Source: Alphaproteobacteria bacterium
Lineage (GTDB): Bacteria; Pseudomonadota; Alphaproteobacteria; UBA6615
Assembly: GCA_013003285.1 (NCBI GenBank)
Contig: JABDJY010000475.1
Span: forward strand, 1 to 7,354
Direction of reading: 5' to 3'
Length of the DNA: 7,354 nucleotides
A program made the position numbers and the translations under genes. Numbering within the stretch: the first letter of the stretch is position 1; the number at the start of each line of letters is the position of its first letter. Positions 5,487-7,354 of this stretch are shown piece by piece. The notes under the pieces were generated by a model. That model was not told where the DNA came from. It did no database searches and was given only the letters and a program-made list of their open reading frames with translations.

Positions 5487-5729
5487 ATGGATACTCAAAC
5501 GCTCACAGAATTTTTTATGTGGAGCACAATCATCAACGTCGCTCTGTTCGCCTGGGCCACCGTTTGGTTCATGCTGGCCCCGGATTTGACGTATCGCATA
5601 CAAACGAAATTCTTTCCTATGCCGCGCGAAAAGTTCAACGTGATCATTTACGCGTTTCTCGGGGTGTTCAAAATTTTCATTCTGGTGTTCAACATTGCAC
5701 CTTACGTGGCCTTACTAATCATCGGATAA
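5487..5729 (+). CDS. Small two-helix membrane protein, DUF6868-like
   Basis: An 80-residue protein with two hydrophobic helices, about residues 10-30 and 52-78. They are joined by a conserved-looking polar loop (APDLTYRIQTKFFPMPREKF, 31-50). The pattern MWSTIINVALF, the MLAPDLTYRI segment and the FKIFILVFNIAPYVALLIIG ending match my memory of the DUF6868 family of small proteobacterial membrane proteins. No function is known to me. The ATG at 5487 is preferred over the in-frame GTG at 5475 because GAGGGA (5477-5482) sits 4 bases before it, and the family begins shortly before the FLMW-like motif. It stands alone, over 300 bases from its neighbours on both sides. Confidence 0.75.
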   Translation: MDTQTLTEFFMWSTIINVALFAWATVWFMLAPDLTYRIQTKFFPMPREKFNVIIYAFLGVFKIFILVFNIAPYVALLIIG

Positions 5730-5784
5730 GATCTCGTTCGAGCGCCTGACATCGGCTGAATACACGTCCGAAAATTGAGATAAA

Positions 5785-5815
5785 GCCGTCGCCAACGGCC
5801 GTGCCTGACCACGGC
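5785..5815 (+). terminator. Two mutually exclusive hairpins after the DUF6868-like gene
   Basis: GCCGT (5785-5789) can pair with ACGGC (5795-5799), and GCCGTG (5798-5803) can pair with CACGGC (5810-5815); both stems are perfect. The two share bases 5798-5799, so they cannot be complete together. They begin 56 bases after the preceding stop codon. No T-tract follows, so a classical intrinsic terminator is not supported; a repeat remnant is equally possible. Confidence 0.28.
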
Positions 5816-5901
5816 AGGAAATAACCCTAGGCGGACGTTCTCGAGTACCTCAGCGCCAGGGCCGCTCTGTGGATACAAAAATCAAGTAAACATCGACCAA
5901 G

Positions 5902-5943
5902 GTGATCTGTGTCAAAGATCTTGGGCACGATCTCTCGTAGGTT
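5902..5943 (+). promoter_or_regulatory. FNR/FixK/DNR-type binding site with class II promoter spacing
   Basis: GTGATCTGTGTCAA (5902-5915) differs from the TTGA-N6-TCAA anaerobox only at the first base, and its centre resembles the common FixK form TTGATCTGGGTCAA. If its centre sits at -41.5, the class II position, the -12 to -7 hexamer falls exactly on TAGGTT (5938-5943), a weak TAnnnT-type -10, with transcription starting near 5950. This would put the methionine-rich gene at 6044 under low-oxygen or nitric-oxide control. The site and spacing are seen; regulator identity and activity are inferred. Confidence 0.5.
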
Positions 5944-6043
5944 GCAGTTAAATCACAAATTTTGTTCCGGTGATCCTGGAAATGACGCTTGGCGCGGAAA
6001 CCTGTTAGGGCGCGCCGGCATTACCGCGAAAGGAAGATGAGCT

Positions 6044-6553
6044 ATGAGCATGATGGAAAAAATGATGGGCTTCATGATGAGCCGCATGAGCAAAGAAGAC
6101 AAAGAAGAGATGATGGACAAGATGATGGGTGAATTCTTCGCCGACATGACGGCGGAGGATAAGCAAAATATGATGGCGGCTATGATGCCCAAAATGATGG
6201 AAGGCATGAACTTCATGGAGATGATGCCACAAATGATGATGGGTATGATGGGCGGCGGCGAAGGAAAAGGCGGCATGGGCGGTCCGGCAGCCAAAGCTGG
6301 CGCGCCAGGGGAAGGTGAAGGCGCGCACGCCCCGATGATGCAGACGATGATGACCAAGATGATGCCGCAATGCCTCGAGATGATGCTGCCGAAGATGCCG
6401 CAGGAGGAGCGGCGCGAGTTCGTTCTGCGTATGGTCAGCATCCTGGCGCGGAAGGGCTGCGCTGAAATGTCGGAAGAGGAGAAGACCGATCTCGTGGCCG
6501 GCGTGAACAAGCGGATGGAATCAATTTTGGGTCAGGGTCGTCACGCGGCATAA
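6044..6553 (+). CDS. Methionine-rich cytoplasmic helical-repeat protein of unknown function
   Basis: A 169-residue protein with 41 methionines (24 percent), mostly MM pairs at helix-like spacing. Residues 1-69 are a Met-rich helical region, 70-97 a Gly/Ala/Pro linker, and 98-163 a second helical region with the only two cysteines, C110 (MMPQCLEMMLP) and C139 (ARKGCAEMSEEEK). A short unit M-[STP]-x-E-[DE]-[KR] recurs at residues 15, 35, 118 and 142, each starting an amphipathic helix. There is no signal peptide or membrane segment. I recall similar unnamed Met-rich proteins from other proteobacteria, with the C-terminal part best conserved. Methionine thioethers suggest Cu(I) or heme binding, or a flexible hydrophobic groove like the SRP54 M domain; none is proven. 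AGGAAG (6031-6036) lies 7 bases before the ATG. The upstream FNR-like site suggests anaerobic control. Confidence 0.85.
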   Translation: MSMMEKMMGFMMSRMSKEDKEEMMDKMMGEFFADMTAEDKQNMMAAMMPKMMEGMNFMEMMPQMMMGMMGGGEGKGGMGGPAAKAGAPGEGEGAHAPMMQTMMTKMMPQCLEMMLPKMPQEERREFVLRMVSILARKGCAEMSEEEKTDLVAGVNKRMESILGQGRHAA

Positions 6554-6584
6554 GGTCAGGCGGCATCTGCTTTTCGGCTGATTC

Positions 6585-6600
6585 CGTCCGGTGTTGGACG
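6585..6600 (+). terminator. Short hairpin after the methionine-rich gene
   Basis: CGTCC (6585-6589) pairs perfectly with GGACG (6596-6600) around a 6-base loop, 31 bases after the stop codon. No T-run follows, so at most a weak terminator. The preceding CATCTGCTTTTCGGCTGATTCC stretch (6564-6585) resembles degenerate intergenic repeats from memory. Confidence 0.25.
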
Positions 6601-6685
6601 CAAAGTGGTCGTGTACTGCGATAGGTAATGACAGCGGGGAATGACCCGTAGCCGACCTTCAGTTTGTTGGCCTTATGCCTCCGAC

Positions 6686-6704
6686 GCCCACCGCCAGGGT
6701 GGGC
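6686..6704 (+). terminator. Perfect 7-bp GC-rich hairpin in the gap before the methyltransferase-family gene
   Basis: GCCCACC (6686-6692) and GGTGGGC (6698-6704) form a perfect stem with a 5-base loop, GCCAG. It is the strongest simple hairpin in the 6554-6802 gap. It lies 132 bases after the methionine-rich gene stop and 98 before the next start. It lacks a trailing T-run, so it may be a transcription stop aided by Rho, an mRNA stabiliser or a repeat fragment. Confidence 0.3.
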
Positions 6705-6802
6705 TAACCGATCATCCCACTGGACCTGCGCCAAAAGCCGCACAGGCCGGTAAATTTCTTCATTGGGCGCATAATAGAAGTCATGTGATTTTGGGGAAAG
6801 GT

Positions 6803-7354
6803 ATGTCATCGAAGACGGTTAGTCATACGGCAGTTCAAACAAAGTCCCCGCGCCAATGGTTCGGTATAGTTGTGGTGTATCTCTCTATCCCACTGGCTTT
6901 ATTGGCGTGCGCAGGAGATTTCGGTTGGTGGCAGGCGTGGATCTATTCCCTGCTGATCGCTGCCGCAGGCATAGGGGCGCGCATTTGGGCCGAACAGCGG
7001 CATCCGGGCTTGATGGCCGAACGACAAAATATTGAGAGTATCCAAAGCGCGAAAGCTTGGGACAAAGTGCTTGCTCCGCTGATGGCGCTGAGTATTGGGT
7101 TCCCAATGGTCATTGTGGCAGGGCTGGATCACCGCTTTGGCTGGTCCCCCGAATTTCCGCTATGGCTCATCGTGCCCGGCTTCATCTTGATCTCGCTCGG
7201 ATACGCTTTCGCTGCGTGGGCATTTGTAGAGAACCGCTTTTTCTCCAGCACGGTACGTATTCAGACGGATCGGGGGCATGTGGTGTGTGACAGTGGCCCA
7301 TACCGGATTGTGCGGCATCCGGGCTATGCCGGGAATATTCTGCCACTGCTAGGC
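6803..7354 (+). CDS. Isoprenylcysteine carboxyl methyltransferase/phospholipid methyltransferase-family membrane protein (3' truncated)
   Basis: The frame is open from ATG 6803 to the window edge (184 residues, no stop). Hydrophobic helices lie at about residues 20-37, 42-60, 90-107 and 119-142. After them comes the family signature DSGPYRIVRHPGYAGNI (163-179), whose RHPxYxG core helps bind S-adenosylmethionine in the ICMT/PEMT fold. The ERHPxLMAER-like stretch (EQRHPGLMAERQN, 64-76) and the KAWDK segment (84-88) are also usual in bacterial members. Bacterial homologues are mostly uncharacterised methyltransferases, so substrate and reaction are unknown; true isoprenylcysteine is not expected. 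GGGGAAAGG (6793-6801) precedes the start closely. The last helix or two and the C-terminus lie outside the window. Confidence 0.82.
   Translation, partial: MSSKTVSHTAVQTKSPRQWFGIVVVYLSIPLALLACAGDFGWWQAWIYSLLIAAAGIGARIWAEQRHPGLMAERQNIESIQSAKAWDKVLAPLMALSIGFPMVIVAGLDHRFGWSPEFPLWLIVPGFILISLGYAFAAWAFVENRFFSSTVRIQTDRGHVVCDSGPYRIVRHPGYAGNILPLLG

Larger units (their letters stand above)
5730..6043. other. Gene-free interval with hairpins and a regulatory region
   Basis: No gene seen in these 314 bases. The first third holds two overlapping inverted repeats (5785-5815). The last part is AT-richer and contains an FNR/FixK-type site with a suitably spaced weak -10. The untranslated leader predicted from that promoter would be about 94 bases long. 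Confidence 0.5.

Noticed and set aside
5953..6510. Minus-strand frames rich in isoleucine or histidine opposite the methionine-rich gene
   Set aside because: The bias is a mechanical result of many ATG codons on the plus strand (reverse complement CAT reads as His in one frame). The plus strand has the good ribosome site and ordered repeats.
6435..6809. Minus-strand 124-codon frame spanning the end of the methionine-rich gene and the following gap
   Set aside because: Overlaps a supported gene antisense, and its composition is Arg/Pro/Ser-rich with no motif; probably random open frame.
1..7354. CRISPR array, tRNA or rRNA gene, or complete insertion sequence
   Set aside because: No regularly spaced repeats, no cloverleaf-like segment and no transposase-like coding region were seen on either strand.

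Overview
The window is GC-rich with dense, mostly plus-strand genes carrying good Shine-Dalgarno sites. It holds a TctA/TctB transporter, a class II DAHP synthase, a DUF6868-like membrane protein and a three-gene nitrile hydratase-family operon. Together these suggest an alphaproteobacterium, perhaps of the Rhodospirillales type. That placement is an inference from gene content and style; no rRNA or other phylogenetic marker is present.

Layout. Bases 2-756 hold the 3' end of a TctA permease and a complete TctB, the membrane part of a tripartite tricarboxylate transporter. A single-domain cupin follows (818-1222). Next come three overlapping genes (1374-2639) encoding a metalloenzyme of the nitrile hydratase/thiocyanate hydrolase family. 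Its beta chain is split into two polypeptides, in the order beta-N, beta-C, alpha. This matches the scnB-scnA-scnC order of Thiobacillus thioparus thiocyanate hydrolase. All six genes run the same way and may form one catabolic unit: import, an accessory cupin, and hydrolysis of a nitrile or thiocyanate. A small four-cysteine protein gene (2710-2925, minus strand) closes the block convergently.

After an AT-richer gap comes a class II DAHP synthase (3332-4726), the first step of the shikimate pathway, and then an atypical FKBP-like protein (4777-5163). A 20-bp imperfect direct repeat lies just after the stop codons of both genes. A gap with palindromic repeat remnants leads to a two-helix DUF6868-like membrane protein (5487-5729).

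The most unusual gene is at 6044-6553. It encodes a 169-residue cytoplasmic protein in which about a quarter of residues are methionine. It has short helical repeats and two cysteines, and lies downstream of a good FNR/FixK-type site spaced correctly over a weak -10 element. The window ends inside an isoprenylcysteine methyltransferase-family membrane protein (6803-7354, 3' end missing).

The strongest leads are the split-beta hydratase operon, with arginines replacing two tryptophans usual in nitrile hydratases, and the methionine-rich protein with its possible oxygen- or nitric-oxide-responsive promoter. No tRNA, rRNA, CRISPR array or complete insertion sequence is visible.
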